Assembly (NCBI RefSeq): GCF_007828955.1
Contig: NZ_VIVR01000001.1
Location: forward strand, 5,580,001 to 5,644,000
Direction of reading: 5' to 3'
Source of the DNA: Kitasatospora atroaurantiaca
GTDB taxonomy: Bacteria; Actinomycetota; Actinomycetes; Streptomycetales; Streptomycetaceae
Length of the DNA: 64,000 nucleotides
The notes beneath the pieces are model-generated. The model searched no databases and was not told the origin of the DNA. It saw nothing but the letters and a program-made list of their open reading frames with translations. The first letter of the stretch is position 1. The number at the start of each line of letters is the position of its first letter. Shown in pieces: positions 50,889-60,811 of this stretch. Position numbers and translations under genes: made by a program.

Positions 50889-52997
50889 TCAGGCGACGTC
50901 CACCCCGTGGGCGCGGGCCAGGCCCGCCAGGCCGTCGGCCCAGCCCTGGCCGACGGCGCGCAGCTTCCAGACCTCGCGGTGCCGGTAGAGCTCGGCGACC
51001 AGCATGGCCGAGATCGCCGGATCGGCCGGCGGGCTGAAGGCCCAGGCCGAGCCGGCGGCTCCGCGTACCTCCAGGCCGGCCTCGCGCAGGTCGGCGCAGC
51101 TGGCCCCCGAGTCGGAGTCCATGTTGACCGAGACGGCGATGCGGTCCACGGCCGCCGGGAGCGCCGGGACGCGTAGCGTCGCCCGCTCCGAGGAGCGGCC
51201 CGCGGTGCTCTCCTTCGGATGCAGCGTCACGCTGCCGTTCGCCGCACTCGGCTGGTGGTAGAAGACGAAGTCCTCGTCGCTGCGGACCACACCGTCGGCG
51301 GTGAGCAGCAGCAGGGTGAGGTCGGCCTCCGCCCCGGTGGAGCTGAAGCGGACGGACACCTCGGTGAGGTCGGCGGCGGGGATGACCGCGTTCTCGCCGG
51401 GTGACAGCGACACCGCCGGCGCCTGGGGGGACGGTACGGCGGGCCCGCCGAGCCGTCCGCGCAGCCCGTGCTCCTTGAGCAGGCCGACCAGCGTCGGGCC
51501 GTCGATCAGGGTCAGCGGCTTGCCCTCGACCCAGCGGCGCGAGCCCGGCCCGAAGCCCGAGGTGGTCACCAGGATGCCCAACTTGGCACCCTGGCGGACC
51601 ATCGTGGCATCGAGGTCGCGGACCGCCGTGGGCGGCACGGTGTGCCGGTAGCGCTTGGCCTGGATGACGATCTGGCCGCCGGTGACCGGATCGGGGTCCT
51701 CGGCCAGGACGTCCACGCCTTCGTCCCCGCTGCGGGCGGTGGTCCTGGTCCGCAGCCCGCGCGCTCGGAACAGCTCGGCGATGAGCTCCTCGAAGGCGAT
51801 CGGGTCCATCTCGAACAGGTCGGGCTCGTCCTCCGAGGCATCCTCGCGGTGGGCCCCGACCTCGTCCGCGAGCCGCTCGGTCCGCACCGCTTCGGACTTG
51901 TCGGGCCGGGCGGAGAGCCGCCCGCCCAGGCCGTCCACCAGGCAGCTGACGGCCTCCACCCGCTCCAGGTCGACCGCGAGGAAGTCGGCTCGCTCGACCA
52001 TGACCGAGACGAGGTAGCGCTGCTCCTCCCGCCCGGTGGCCGGGTTGACCGCCGCCGCATAGCCGTTGAGGGCCACCGAGTCGAGACGCTGCTCGGCGTC
52101 CGCGCGGAACAGCTCGGCGAGCACCCGGAGCGCGCACTGGGCGAGCACCTCGCGGTACAGCTCCCGGCTCTTGGTGGCCGGGCGGGCGACGTCCACGTCG
52201 CGGTCGTCGGTCTTCACGTACCGGATCCGGGAGAGCGGCGGCACCACCTCGAAGTCGGGCAACTGCCAGTCGACGACGAGCTGGCGGGCTCCCTCGTCCC
52301 AGGCCAGTGTCCCGTCCTTCGGGAACTCCTCCGGCCAGTCCGTACGCCAGAACAGCGCCGTCTCGAAGAACTCGGTGACCCCGCCCGCCGCGAGCCTGGC
52401 GGCCTGGCCGGTGTACTCACCGGCGAGGCGCTGCTGCTCCGCGGCCCAGGAGTCGTACTGCGCCCGGTACTCGCCGAGCCGCTGCAGGCGCTGCTGGTCG
52501 GCGGCCTGGGCCGCGCGCCAGTCGTACTCGAACCGCGCCTGGGCGTGGGCCGCCTGCTCGTCGTACTGGCGGCGGGCCATGGGGTTGAGCGCCTGCGCCC
52601 CGGTCAGGGGCGGTATCCGGTACCAGGCCGGGTCCGGCATCGGGACGGGTGTGCCGAGGGGGCCGGGGTCGAAGGGCGCCAGGCGGACGGGCTCCTGCAG
52701 GTCCGCGAGGCTGAACGGCCGCCCGCGCAGCCCGGTGGCCAGGATGCCCTGCAACTCGGCGACCCGGTCGTCCAGTTCGGCCGTCCGCCGGGCGGCATCG
52801 GCCTCCCGCCCCTGCTGGTAGGCCCGCAGGGCCTCCTTCTCGCCCTGGGCGGCCGCCCGCTGCGCGTCGCGCTGGGCCCGCTCGTACTGGCGCTGCGCGG
52901 CGACGGCGGCCCGTCGCTGCGCCTCCTGTTGGCGTTGCTGCTGACGCTGCGCCTCCGCCAGGATTCCCAGTACTCCGGAGCTGCGACGCCGTGCCAC
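50889..52997 (-). CDS. Mrr-type restriction endonuclease fused to a TerD domain
   Basis: A 702-aa protein. Residues 1-90 and 140-205 are Gln/Arg/Ala-rich coiled coil. A middle domain (about 210-385) is not recognised. Residues 395-510 form an Mrr_cat nuclease with the PD-(D/E)xK pattern: FEELIAELFRARGL, Asp425 (GDEGVDV), Gln446/Lys448 (VIQAKRY). Residues 530-702 form a TerD domain (ADLTLLLLTADG, EDFVFYHQ, IAVSVNMDSD, ending MLVAELYRHREVWKLRAVGQGW). It is probably a DNA-cleaving protein in a stress or anti-phage role, gated by the TerD part. GTG 52997 has GAGAGGA upstream. Confidence 0.88.
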   Translation of the reverse strand: MARRRSSGVLGILAEAQRQQQRQQEAQRRAAVAAQRQYERAQRDAQRAAAQGEKEALRAYQQGREADAARRTAELDDRVAELQGILATGLRGRPFSLADLQEPVRLAPFDPGPLGTPVPMPDPAWYRIPPLTGAQALNPMARRQYDEQAAHAQARFEYDWRAAQAADQQRLQRLGEYRAQYDSWAAEQQRLAGEYTGQAARLAAGGVTEFFETALFWRTDWPEEFPKDGTLAWDEGARQLVVDWQLPDFEVVPPLSRIRYVKTDDRDVDVARPATKSRELYREVLAQCALRVLAELFRADAEQRLDSVALNGYAAAVNPATGREEQRYLVSVMVERADFLAVDLERVEAVSCLVDGLGGRLSARPDKSEAVRTERLADEVGAHREDASEDEPDLFEMDPIAFEELIAELFRARGLRTRTTARSGDEGVDVLAEDPDPVTGGQIVIQAKRYRHTVPPTAVRDLDATMVRQGAKLGILVTTSGFGPGSRRWVEGKPLTLIDGPTLVGLLKEHGLRGRLGGPAVPSPQAPAVSLSPGENAVIPAADLTEVSVRFSSTGAEADLTLLLLTADGVVRSDEDFVFYHQPSAANGSVTLHPKESTAGRSSERATLRVPALPAAVDRIAVSVNMDSDSGASCADLREAGLEVRGAAGSAWAFSPPADPAISAMLVAELYRHREVWKLRAVGQGWADGLAGLARAHGVDVA

Positions 52998-53011
52998 CGT
53001 GGTCCTCTCTT

Positions 53012-53038
53012 GCCAGACTGACGGATGATCAGTCTGGC
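53012..53038. promoter_or_regulatory. Inverted repeat upstream of the Mrr-TerD gene
   Basis: GCCAGACTGA (53012-53021) and TCAGTCTGGC (53029-53038) are perfect 10-bp arms with a 7-nt spacer, in the 75-nt gap between msrB and the Mrr-TerD gene. It could terminate msrB or be an operator. It ends 15 nt before the Mrr-TerD start, overlapping where a transcript would begin. Confidence 0.55.
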
Positions 53039-53072
53039 ACGAACCGGGACCACGGCGACAGCCGTCCGGCGG

Positions 53073-53477
53073 CTACTCCGCGGGCTTGAGGGTCAGCGAG
53101 ATGCTGTTGATGCAGTACCGCTGGTCCGTCGGCGTGCCGTAGCCCTCGCCCTCGAAGACGTGCCCGAGGTGCCCGCCGCAGCGCGCGCAGCGGACCTCGA
53201 CCCGGCGCATGCCGAGCGTGGTGTCCTCGATGTACTCGACCCGGTCCTCGGCCAGCGGCGCGTAGTACGACGGCCAGCCGCAGTGGCTGTCGAACTTGGT
53301 CTCGCTGCTGAACAGCTCGTAACCGCAGGCCCGGCAGCTGTACACGCCCACCGTCTTGGTGTCGGTGTACTCGCCGACGAAGGGCCGCTCGGTGCCGGCC
53401 TCGCGGAGCACGTGGTACTCCTCGGGGCTGAGCTCGGCGCGCCACTCGGCGTCGGTCTTCTCGATCTCGTAGCTCAC
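53073..53477 (-). CDS. msrB: Peptide-methionine (R)-S-oxide reductase
   Basis: A 134-aa enzyme that repairs oxidised methionine. The zinc-binding CxxC pairs (CRAC and CARC) and the catalytic Cys in RYCINSISL are present, with GWPSYYAPL between. GTG 53477 has GAGGGAGC upstream; the residues before it do not fit the family. It starts 22 nt after the murC stop and is probably co-transcribed with murC. Confidence 0.95.
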   Translation of the reverse strand: MSYEIEKTDAEWRAELSPEEYHVLREAGTERPFVGEYTDTKTVGVYSCRACGYELFSSETKFDSHCGWPSYYAPLAEDRVEYIEDTTLGMRRVEVRCARCGGHLGHVFEGEGYGTPTDQRYCINSISLTLKPAE

Positions 53478-53499
53478 GGCGTGCTCCCTCGGGACGGTG

Positions 53500-54903
53500 T
53501 CAGGCCTTGGTTGCAACGCTCGCGAGCTGGGTCAGGATTTCCGGGCCCAGGTTGGTGACGTCCCCGGCGCCCATGGTCAGCACCAGGTCGCCGGGCTTCG
53601 CCAGGCCTGCCAGCAGCGCGGGGGCGGCCGCGAAGACGTGCTCGGCCCGGACGTCGGCGCCGGCCCGGAGCGCCGCGTCGATGATCAGCTCGCTGGTGAC
53701 GCCGGGGATCGGGTCCTCGCGCGCCGGGTAGATGTCGAGCACCACCGAGGCGTCGGCCATGGCGAGGGCCTGCCCCATCTCCTCGGCGAGCTGCTGGGTC
53801 CGGCTGAACAGGTGCGGCTGGAAGACCACCAGCACCCGCCCGTCGGCCGCCTCGCGGATCGCCTCCAGGTCGGCGGCCATCTCGGTCGGGTGGTGGGCGT
53901 AGGAGTCGATCACCTGGACGCCCGCGGCCTCGCCCTTGAGCTGCAGACGGCGGCGCACACCGGTGTAGCTGCCGATGGCCTTGGCCAGGTCGGCGGCCGG
54001 GATGCCCAGCGCCACACCCGCCGCCAGCGCGGCGACGGCGTTGTGGGCGTAGTGACGGCCGGGGACGGAGACCGTGAAGGCCAGCTCGGCGCCGTCCAGC
54101 AGGACGGTGACCTCGCTGGTCATCCCGCGCGCGACCACCGACAGCACCCGGACGTCCGCGTCCTCGGCGGCGCCGACGGTGACCACGTTCAGGCCCTCCC
54201 GGCCGGTCACCCGGGCCGTCAGCTCGCGGGCGCCGGCGTGGTCGGCGGAGACCACCAGGGTGCCGCCGGGGACGATCCGGCCGACGAAGGTCTCGAAGGA
54301 CTCGTAGATCTCGTCCATCGAGGCGTAGTTGGCGTGGTGGTCCAGCTCCACGTTGAGGACGATCGCGACCTCGGGGGCGTACTTGTGGAAGCTGCGGTCG
54401 CTCTCGTCAGCCTCGGCCACGAAGATGTCGCCGACGCCGTGGTGGGCGTTGGAGCCCGGCACGTCCAGGTCGCCGCCGATCGCGTACGAGGGGTCGAGGC
54501 CCAGCTCGGCGAGGCTGACGGCGAGCATGCTGGTGGTGGTGGTCTTGCCGTGCGTACCGGCCACGGCCAGCGCCCGGCGGCCGCCCATCAGCGCGGCCAG
54601 CGCGTCGGAACGGTGCACCACCGGGATGCCGCGCTCACGGGCGGCGACCAGCTCGGGGTTGTCGGCGCGGATCGCGCTGGAGACGACGATGCTGCTGGTC
54701 CCGGCCGGGACGTTCTCGGCGGCGTGCCCGACGTACACGTCCGCGCCCAGCGCCCGCAGGGCGAGGACGGTCTCGGACTCCTTGGCGTCGCTGCCGGAGA
54801 CCTTGGCTCCGCGGACCGCGAGGATCTTCGCCAGGCCGGACATGCCCGCCCCGCCGATGCCGATGAAGTGCGGGGCGTGCAGGTCGTGGGCGGCGTCGTT
54901 CAA
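53500..54903 (-). CDS. murC: UDP-N-acetylmuramate--L-alanine ligase
   Basis: A 467-aa Mur ligase that adds the first amino acid of the peptidoglycan stem peptide. Marks are HFIGIGGAGMSGLAKIL (UDP-sugar domain), the ATP loop AVAGTHGKTTTTSML, FVAEADESDRSF, LNVELDHHANYAS, and DSYAHHPTEMAADLEA. The start is taken as TTG 54903, with GGAG 7 nt upstream; no ATG or GTG lies close before the conserved start. It is separate from the main division/cell-wall cluster, which is usual for Streptomyces. msrB follows closely. Confidence 0.95.
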   Translation of the reverse strand: MNDAAHDLHAPHFIGIGGAGMSGLAKILAVRGAKVSGSDAKESETVLALRALGADVYVGHAAENVPAGTSSIVVSSAIRADNPELVAARERGIPVVHRSDALAALMGGRRALAVAGTHGKTTTTSMLAVSLAELGLDPSYAIGGDLDVPGSNAHHGVGDIFVAEADESDRSFHKYAPEVAIVLNVELDHHANYASMDEIYESFETFVGRIVPGGTLVVSADHAGARELTARVTGREGLNVVTVGAAEDADVRVLSVVARGMTSEVTVLLDGAELAFTVSVPGRHYAHNAVAALAAGVALGIPAADLAKAIGSYTGVRRRLQLKGEAAGVQVIDSYAHHPTEMAADLEAIREAADGRVLVVFQPHLFSRTQQLAEEMGQALAMADASVVLDIYPAREDPIPGVTSELIIDAALRAGADVRAEHVFAAAPALLAGLAKPGDLVLTMGAGDVTNLGPEILTQLASVATKA

Positions 54904-54939
54904 GAGAGTGCTCCGTACAGACGGGGAGGGGAGAAGGGC

Positions 54940-54974
54940 GAATCGTCCTCGCGGGCGTTCCGCAAGGACGATTC
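54940..54974 (-). promoter_or_regulatory. Stem-loop upstream of murC
   Basis: GAATCGTCCT (54940-54949) and AGGACGATTC (54965-54974) form a perfect 10-bp stem 36 nt before the murC start. It may belong to the murC leader, or add to termination of the upstream gene. Confidence 0.5.
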
Positions 54975-54993
54975 TGCACTACCGGACGATGGG

Positions 54994-55023
54994 CCCCTCC
55001 TGCCCGTTGGCGGGCGAGGAGGG
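54994..55023 (-). terminator. Terminator of the UspA-like gene
   Basis: CCCCTCCTGCCCG (54994-55006) pairs with CGGGCGAGGAGGG (55011-55023) over 13 positions with one interior mismatch, 5 nt past the stop codon. Confidence 0.65.
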
Positions 55024-55028
55024 AGGGA

Positions 55029-55490
55029 TCAGGAGTCGCTGGCGAAGAGCTTGAGCACCGGGACGCCCACCTTGTGTCTGGCCTGGGAGGCCCAGTCGCG
55101 GTGGAAGAACTCCTCGACGAAGTGCGGCGAGGTCAGGACCAGTACCTCGTCGGCACTGGTCTCCTCGACCACCTCACGCAGTCTGTCCAGCGGGCTCTCC
55201 TCGACCACCTCACCGGTCGCCTCGGCACCTTTGGCACGCAGGTGGCGCAGGCTGTGCTCCAGCGACTCGCTCGCCAGCGTGGGCGCGTGCTCGGTCTCGT
55301 CGTGCTCGTGAACCACCTTGTCGAGATGGCCCAGGGCCACGTCGTCGAGTGCGCGGAGCAGTTCGTCCTGCTTGCCGCGCGGTTGCATCAGGACGACGAA
55401 GGAGACCTTCTCGTCGCCGTGGAGCGTGGTGACCAGCTCCACATCGGCGTCGGAGAGCGCCTTTTCGATCATCAGTACGGTCTTGAACAC
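55029..55490 (-). CDS. Conserved hypothetical protein, UspA-like C-terminus
   Basis: A 153-aa soluble acidic protein. The C-terminal part (ADEVLVLTSPHFVEEFFHRDWASQARHKVGVPVLKLF) resembles the last strands of universal stress proteins, and the N-terminal part (VELVTTLHGDEKVSFVVLMQ) a matching alpha/beta half. I recall it as conserved beside murC-region genes in Streptomyces, sometimes mislabelled as an indole-glycerol-phosphate synthase; no such motif is seen. GTG 55490 has GAAGGGA 5 nt upstream. Function unknown. Confidence 0.75.
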   Translation of the reverse strand: MFKTVLMIEKALSDADVELVTTLHGDEKVSFVVLMQPRGKQDELLRALDDVALGHLDKVVHEHDETEHAPTLASESLEHSLRHLRAKGAEATGEVVEESPLDRLREVVEETSADEVLVLTSPHFVEEFFHRDWASQARHKVGVPVLKLFASDS

Positions 55491-55601
55491 GTGAGTCCCT
55501 TCGCAGTTGCAGGCCCCCGGGTCCGGTGTCCCTTCCCATACTGCCCGGAGGAAGCTTTCCCCACGCTGCACACGCGCCACATGGGCCACGTAGGGGCCAA
55601 A

Positions 55602-56384
55602 TCACGGGGAATCGGGCGCGGAACCGGCCTGACGCAGGTAACGAGTGAAGAGGAATCCTTTCTGCTCGATCAGTGACACCAGCCGCATCCGCTGCGCCGC
55701 GGGCATCTGCGGCCCCTGGAGGATCCGCGGCGCGTCGCCCCCGCTGAGCAGCGGCGCCAGCGACAGGCACAGCTCGTCCAGCAGGCCGTCCGCCGCCAGC
55801 TGCGCGAGCAGCCGCGGACCGCCCTCGGTGAGCTGCCGGGTCCAGCCCCGGTCGGCGAGCGCGGCGACCGCCGCCGGCAGGTCCACCGACCCCTCGCCCG
55901 CCACGACCACGTCGGCCAGCTCGGCCACCGCCTTGCGGGCCTCGGCGGGGGAGTCCTCGGTCGTGATCACCACCGTCCGCACCAGCGGTTCGGTGAACAG
56001 CGGTGCCGCCAGGTCGAGGGTGAGACTGCGGCTGACGATCGCGATGGCCGGAGCCGGCGCCTGCCCGGCCGCGGCCCGGGCCGCCGCGAAATCCGCCCGC
56101 GCCCGAGCCGGCCGGTACCCCTCGGCCCGTACCGTCTCCGCACCCACCAGCACCACGTCCGCGAGCGCCCGCAGGACACCGAAGATCCGCTTGTCGGCGT
56201 CCCCGGACAGTCCCTCGGACAGCCCCGCCAACCGGGCCGCCCCGTCCAGCCCCGACACCATGTTGGCCCGGAGCCAGCCACGGCCGTGCTCCACCTGCTC
56301 GGGGTACGCGTACACGGCGGCGAGCGCCTCCAGCGACTCGACGTCGTCCTGAGGTGTGCCGAACGGGCTGATCAGCTGCTGCAT
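55602..56384 (-). CDS. Pyrimidine reductase family protein (RibD C-terminal-like)
   Basis: A 260-aa dihydrofolate-reductase-fold protein like the C-terminal half of RibD. It shows RANMVSGLDGAAR, DVVLVGAETVRAEGYRP, the central nucleotide region, and LTEGGPRLLAQLAADGLLDELCLSLAPLL. It probably reduces a pteridine/pyrimidine-like substrate with NADPH; it lacks the deaminase half and is not beside rib genes. ATG 56384 could be leaderless (AAGACT 7 nt upstream on the minus strand). It shares a 37-bp divergent promoter gap with zapE. Confidence 0.9.
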   Translation of the reverse strand: MQQLISPFGTPQDDVESLEALAAVYAYPEQVEHGRGWLRANMVSGLDGAARLAGLSEGLSGDADKRIFGVLRALADVVLVGAETVRAEGYRPARARADFAAARAAAGQAPAPAIAIVSRSLTLDLAAPLFTEPLVRTVVITTEDSPAEARKAVAELADVVVAGEGSVDLPAAVAALADRGWTRQLTEGGPRLLAQLAADGLLDELCLSLAPLLSGGDAPRILQGPQMPAAQRMRLVSLIEQKGFLFTRYLRQAGSAPDSP

Positions 56385-56421
56385 GAGATCGAGTCTTCCA
56401 CGGCCGGTACCCTCTACTAAC

Positions 56422-57483
56422 GTGCCCGCTGCCTCCCGCCCCGAAGCCATAACCGCGACCCCGCTCGCGCTCACCGACCGCCGTCCGGTGGTGCCCGCCG
56501 AGCGGCTGGTCGCCGAGATGGTCCCGCCGCCGCGTTTCTCCGGCGTCAGCTTCGGCACCTACCTGCCGGACAGCTCCCAGCCCAGCCAGTACGAGGCCGT
56601 GCAGGTGCTGGAGGAGTTCGCCGCGGCGCTGAACAACGGCAGCGGCGGGGCGCCCAAGCGCAGCTGGTTCCGCCGCTCGGCCCCGGCGCCCAGCGGCCCG
56701 GCCGGGGTCTACCTGGACGGCGGGTACGGCGTCGGCAAGACCCACCTGCTCGCCTCGCTCTGGCACGCCACCCCGGGCCCCAAGGCCTTCGGCACCTTCG
56801 TCGAGCTGACCAACCTGGTCGGCGCGCTCGGCTTCCAGCAGGCCGTGCAGACCCTCTCCGGTCACAAGCTGCTCTGCATCGACGAGTTCGAGCTGGACGA
56901 CCCGGGCGACACCGTCCTGGTCTCCACCCTGCTCGGCCGCCTGGTCGACAACGGGGTCAAGCTCTGCGCCACCTCCAACACCCTGCCCGAGAAGCTCGGC
57001 GAGGGCCGGTTCGCCGCCGCCGACTTCCTGCGCGAGATCCAGGGCCTCTCCGCGCACTTCCGGCCGCTGCGGATCGACGGTCAGGACTACCGGCACCGCG
57101 GCCTGCCCGAGGCGCCGCCGCCGTACTCCGACGAGTCGGTCGAGGCCGCCGCCGCCCGGATCCCCGGGGCCTCCCTCGACGACTTCGGCACCCTGCTCGG
57201 GCACCTCTCCGCCGTCCACCCGAGCCGGTACGGCGCCATGCTGGACGACGTCCACGCGGTCTGCCTCAGCGGCGTCCGGCAGGTCGAGGACCAGTCCACC
57301 GCGCTGCGGCTGGTGGTCCTCGCGGACCGGATGTACGACCGCGAGCTGCCGGTCGTCGCCTCCGGTGTCCCGTTCGACCAGGTCTTCTCCGAGGAGATGC
57401 TGCGCGGCGGCTACCGCAAGAAGTACCTCCGGGCGGTCTCCCGCCTCGTCGCGCTGGCGCGCGACAGCTCGAAGCTGACCTGA
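56422..57483 (+). CDS. zapE: Cell-division AAA+ ATPase ZapE/AFG1-like
   Basis: A 353-aa AFG1-family ATPase. It has FSGVSFGTYLP, Walker A DGGYGVGKTHLLASLWH, Walker B KLLCIDEFELDDPGDT and sensor SNTLPEKLGEGRF. In proteobacteria ZapE affects FtsZ rings; the role in actinomycetes is not settled. GTG 56422 fits a leaderless mRNA: TACCCT (56408-56413) ends 8 nt upstream. The N-terminal frame before it is only promoter DNA. The gene ends 17 nt before palindrome D. Confidence 0.9.
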   Translation: MPAASRPEAITATPLALTDRRPVVPAERLVAEMVPPPRFSGVSFGTYLPDSSQPSQYEAVQVLEEFAAALNNGSGGAPKRSWFRRSAPAPSGPAGVYLDGGYGVGKTHLLASLWHATPGPKAFGTFVELTNLVGALGFQQAVQTLSGHKLLCIDEFELDDPGDTVLVSTLLGRLVDNGVKLCATSNTLPEKLGEGRFAAADFLREIQGLSAHFRPLRIDGQDYRHRGLPEAPPPYSDESVEAAAARIPGASLDDFGTLLGHLSAVHPSRYGAMLDDVHAVCLSGVRQVEDQSTALRLVVLADRMYDRELPVVASGVPFDQVFSEEMLRGGYRKKYLRAVSRLVALARDSSKLT

Positions 57484-57500
57484 CCCACGCGAGCGGGTCC

Positions 57501-57583
57501 CCACAGGGGCGCGGGGAACTGCGCGACCGGGGCCCGACGAAGGTGCACGGTTGATCGCGCAGTTCCCCGCGCCCCTGCTGTGG
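57501..57583 (+). repeat. Intergenic long palindrome, copy D (intact)
   Basis: Left arm CCACAGGGGCGCGGGGAACT continues to GCGCGA (57501-57526). Right arm 57555-57583 starts TCGCGCAGTTCCCCGCGCCC and ends TGTGG. It lies between zapE and uvrB in the same orientation and probably terminates zapE. It has no nested element. Confidence 0.85.
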
Positions 57584-57671
57584 TTACCCCTCTGCGTACG
57601 GGTTGCCGCTTCGAGTACGGGTTGCCCGCAGAGTTTCCCCGGTTGTCGGTGGTGGGTCGTACGGTGGTCTC

Positions 57672-59762
<2,091 letters not shown>

Positions 59763-59823
59763 CCCGGACGGCCCGCCGGGGTCTCGCGAGCGCCGCAACG
59801 GGTACTCCTGCCACGAGTGCGGC

Positions 59824-59850
59824 CTCGCAGGCCCTAGGCTGGCCTGCGAG
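59824..59850. promoter_or_regulatory. Inverted repeat centred on a TAGGCT -10 box upstream of terD
   Basis: CTCGCAGGCC (59824-59833) and GGCCTGCGAG (59841-59850) are perfect 10-bp arms around CTAGGCT, which contains a TANNNT -10 box (59835-59840). If used, the promoter would lie exactly inside an operator and give terD a leader of about 135 nt. The same dyad could instead be a uvrB terminator. Confidence 0.5.
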
Positions 59851-59980
59851 TACTTCTCGTGCGCGGGCCGGGAGGTACGCACCAAAAGGGGGGCCTCAGC
59901 CGGGGGACGGCTACGGGGTGTTCCGCCGTGGAGCCCGAGCGGGAGACCGACCCGCAGGGCTGACGAGAGAGGACAACACC

Positions 59981-60562
59981 GTGTCGGTGAATCTGGCCAA
60001 GGGCCAACAGGTAAGTCTGCAGAAGAGCTCGGGCGAGGCGCTGACGGTCGTCCGGATGGGCCTCGGCTGGAAGGCGGCGCCCAAGCGCGGCCTGTTCGGC
60101 ACCCGGACCAGGCAGATCGACCTGGACGCATCGGCCCTGCTGTACGCCGAGAAGACCCCCTCCGACGTGGTCTTCTTCCAGCACCTGGTGAGCAACGACG
60201 GCTCGGTGCGGCACACCGGGGACAACCTGGTCGGTGGCGCGGGCGCCGGCGACGACGACGAGTCGATCATCGTGGACCTCGCCCACGTCCCGGCACAGAT
60301 CACCCAGGTCATCTTCACGGTGAGCTCCTACACCGGGCAGACCTTCGCCGAGGTGCAGAACGCGCACTGCCGCCTGGTCGACGAGACCACCGGCCAGGAG
60401 CTGGCCCGCTACGAGCTGGCCGGCGGCGGGCCGCACACGGGGCAGATCATGGCAAAGGTCTTCCGCGACGGCGCGGGCGGCTGGGGCATGCAGGCGATCG
60501 GCTCACCGGCCAAGGCGCGGACCTTCCAGGACATGCTGCCCGCGATCGAGCCCTTCCTCTAG
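59981..60562 (+). CDS. terD: TerD-family stress/tellurium-resistance protein
   Basis: A 193-aa TerD-domain protein (VNLAKGQQVSLQKSSGEALTVVRMGLGW, IDLDASALLYAEK, HTGDNLVGGAGAGDDDESIIVDL, ending FQDMLPAIEPFL). The acidic GDDDE loop matches the calcium-binding site of the family. Members act in poorly understood membrane-stress responses. GTG 59981 is chosen over the open frame further upstream because of GAGAGGA and the family start. It is followed, under a riboswitch, by a TerC-family gene. Confidence 0.92.
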   Translation: MSVNLAKGQQVSLQKSSGEALTVVRMGLGWKAAPKRGLFGTRTRQIDLDASALLYAEKTPSDVVFFQHLVSNDGSVRHTGDNLVGGAGAGDDDESIIVDLAHVPAQITQVIFTVSSYTGQTFAEVQNAHCRLVDETTGQELARYELAGGGPHTGQIMAKVFRDGAGGWGMQAIGSPAKARTFQDMLPAIEPFL

Positions 60563-60638
60563 GGAGCCCTTGAGCATTCGAACAGAGGACCTTTTACCCT
60601 ACCGAGCCAAGTCTTTACCTTCTCTTGGCATTCTTTGG

Positions 60639-60644
60639 TACGGT
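60639..60644 (+). promoter_or_regulatory. Candidate promoter (-10 TACGGT) of the riboswitch-terC transcript
   Basis: TACGGT fits TANNNT. A TTACCT box 18 bp upstream (60615-60620) could be the -35. The start would fall near 60650, directly before the riboswitch, which supports this choice. Confidence 0.5.
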
Positions 60645-60652
60645 TGGCGAAC

Positions 60653-60803
60653 GCGGAGGGGAGTACTCCCATCGCAGCGTTCCCGTCATCACGGCTGCCG
60701 TTCGCGGCGACCCGGGCCGCTGGTCCGCGCGTTCCGTCGAGTTGAACGCGCGGGCGGAAGAGACCTCCGGCAGACGACGTATGTCCCGCCGACCTGCCGG
60801 AGG
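60653..60803 (+). ncRNA. yybP-ykoY (Mn2+) riboswitch with ribosome-site sequestering platform
   Basis: The leader of the TerC-family gene has the conserved yybP-ykoY words GGGGAGTAC (60658-60666) and GAGACCTCC (60760-60768). The outer helix P1 can form between CGGAGG (60654-60659) and CCTCCG (60764-60769). The same 3' strand, CCTCCGGCAG (60764-60773), is perfectly complementary to CTGCCGGAGG (60794-60803), which contains the Shine-Dalgarno GGAGGAG (60799-60805). Metal binding that holds P1 would free the ribosome site and turn translation on. The class is recognised by motif and gene context; folding was done by eye. Confidence 0.8.
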
Positions 60804-60811
60804 AGCAGCAA

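Noticed and set aside
55029..55490. Indole-3-glycerol phosphate synthase, a label sometimes given to this protein
   Set aside because: The 153-aa protein lacks a TIM barrel and the catalytic Lys/Glu segments. No trp genes are nearby.
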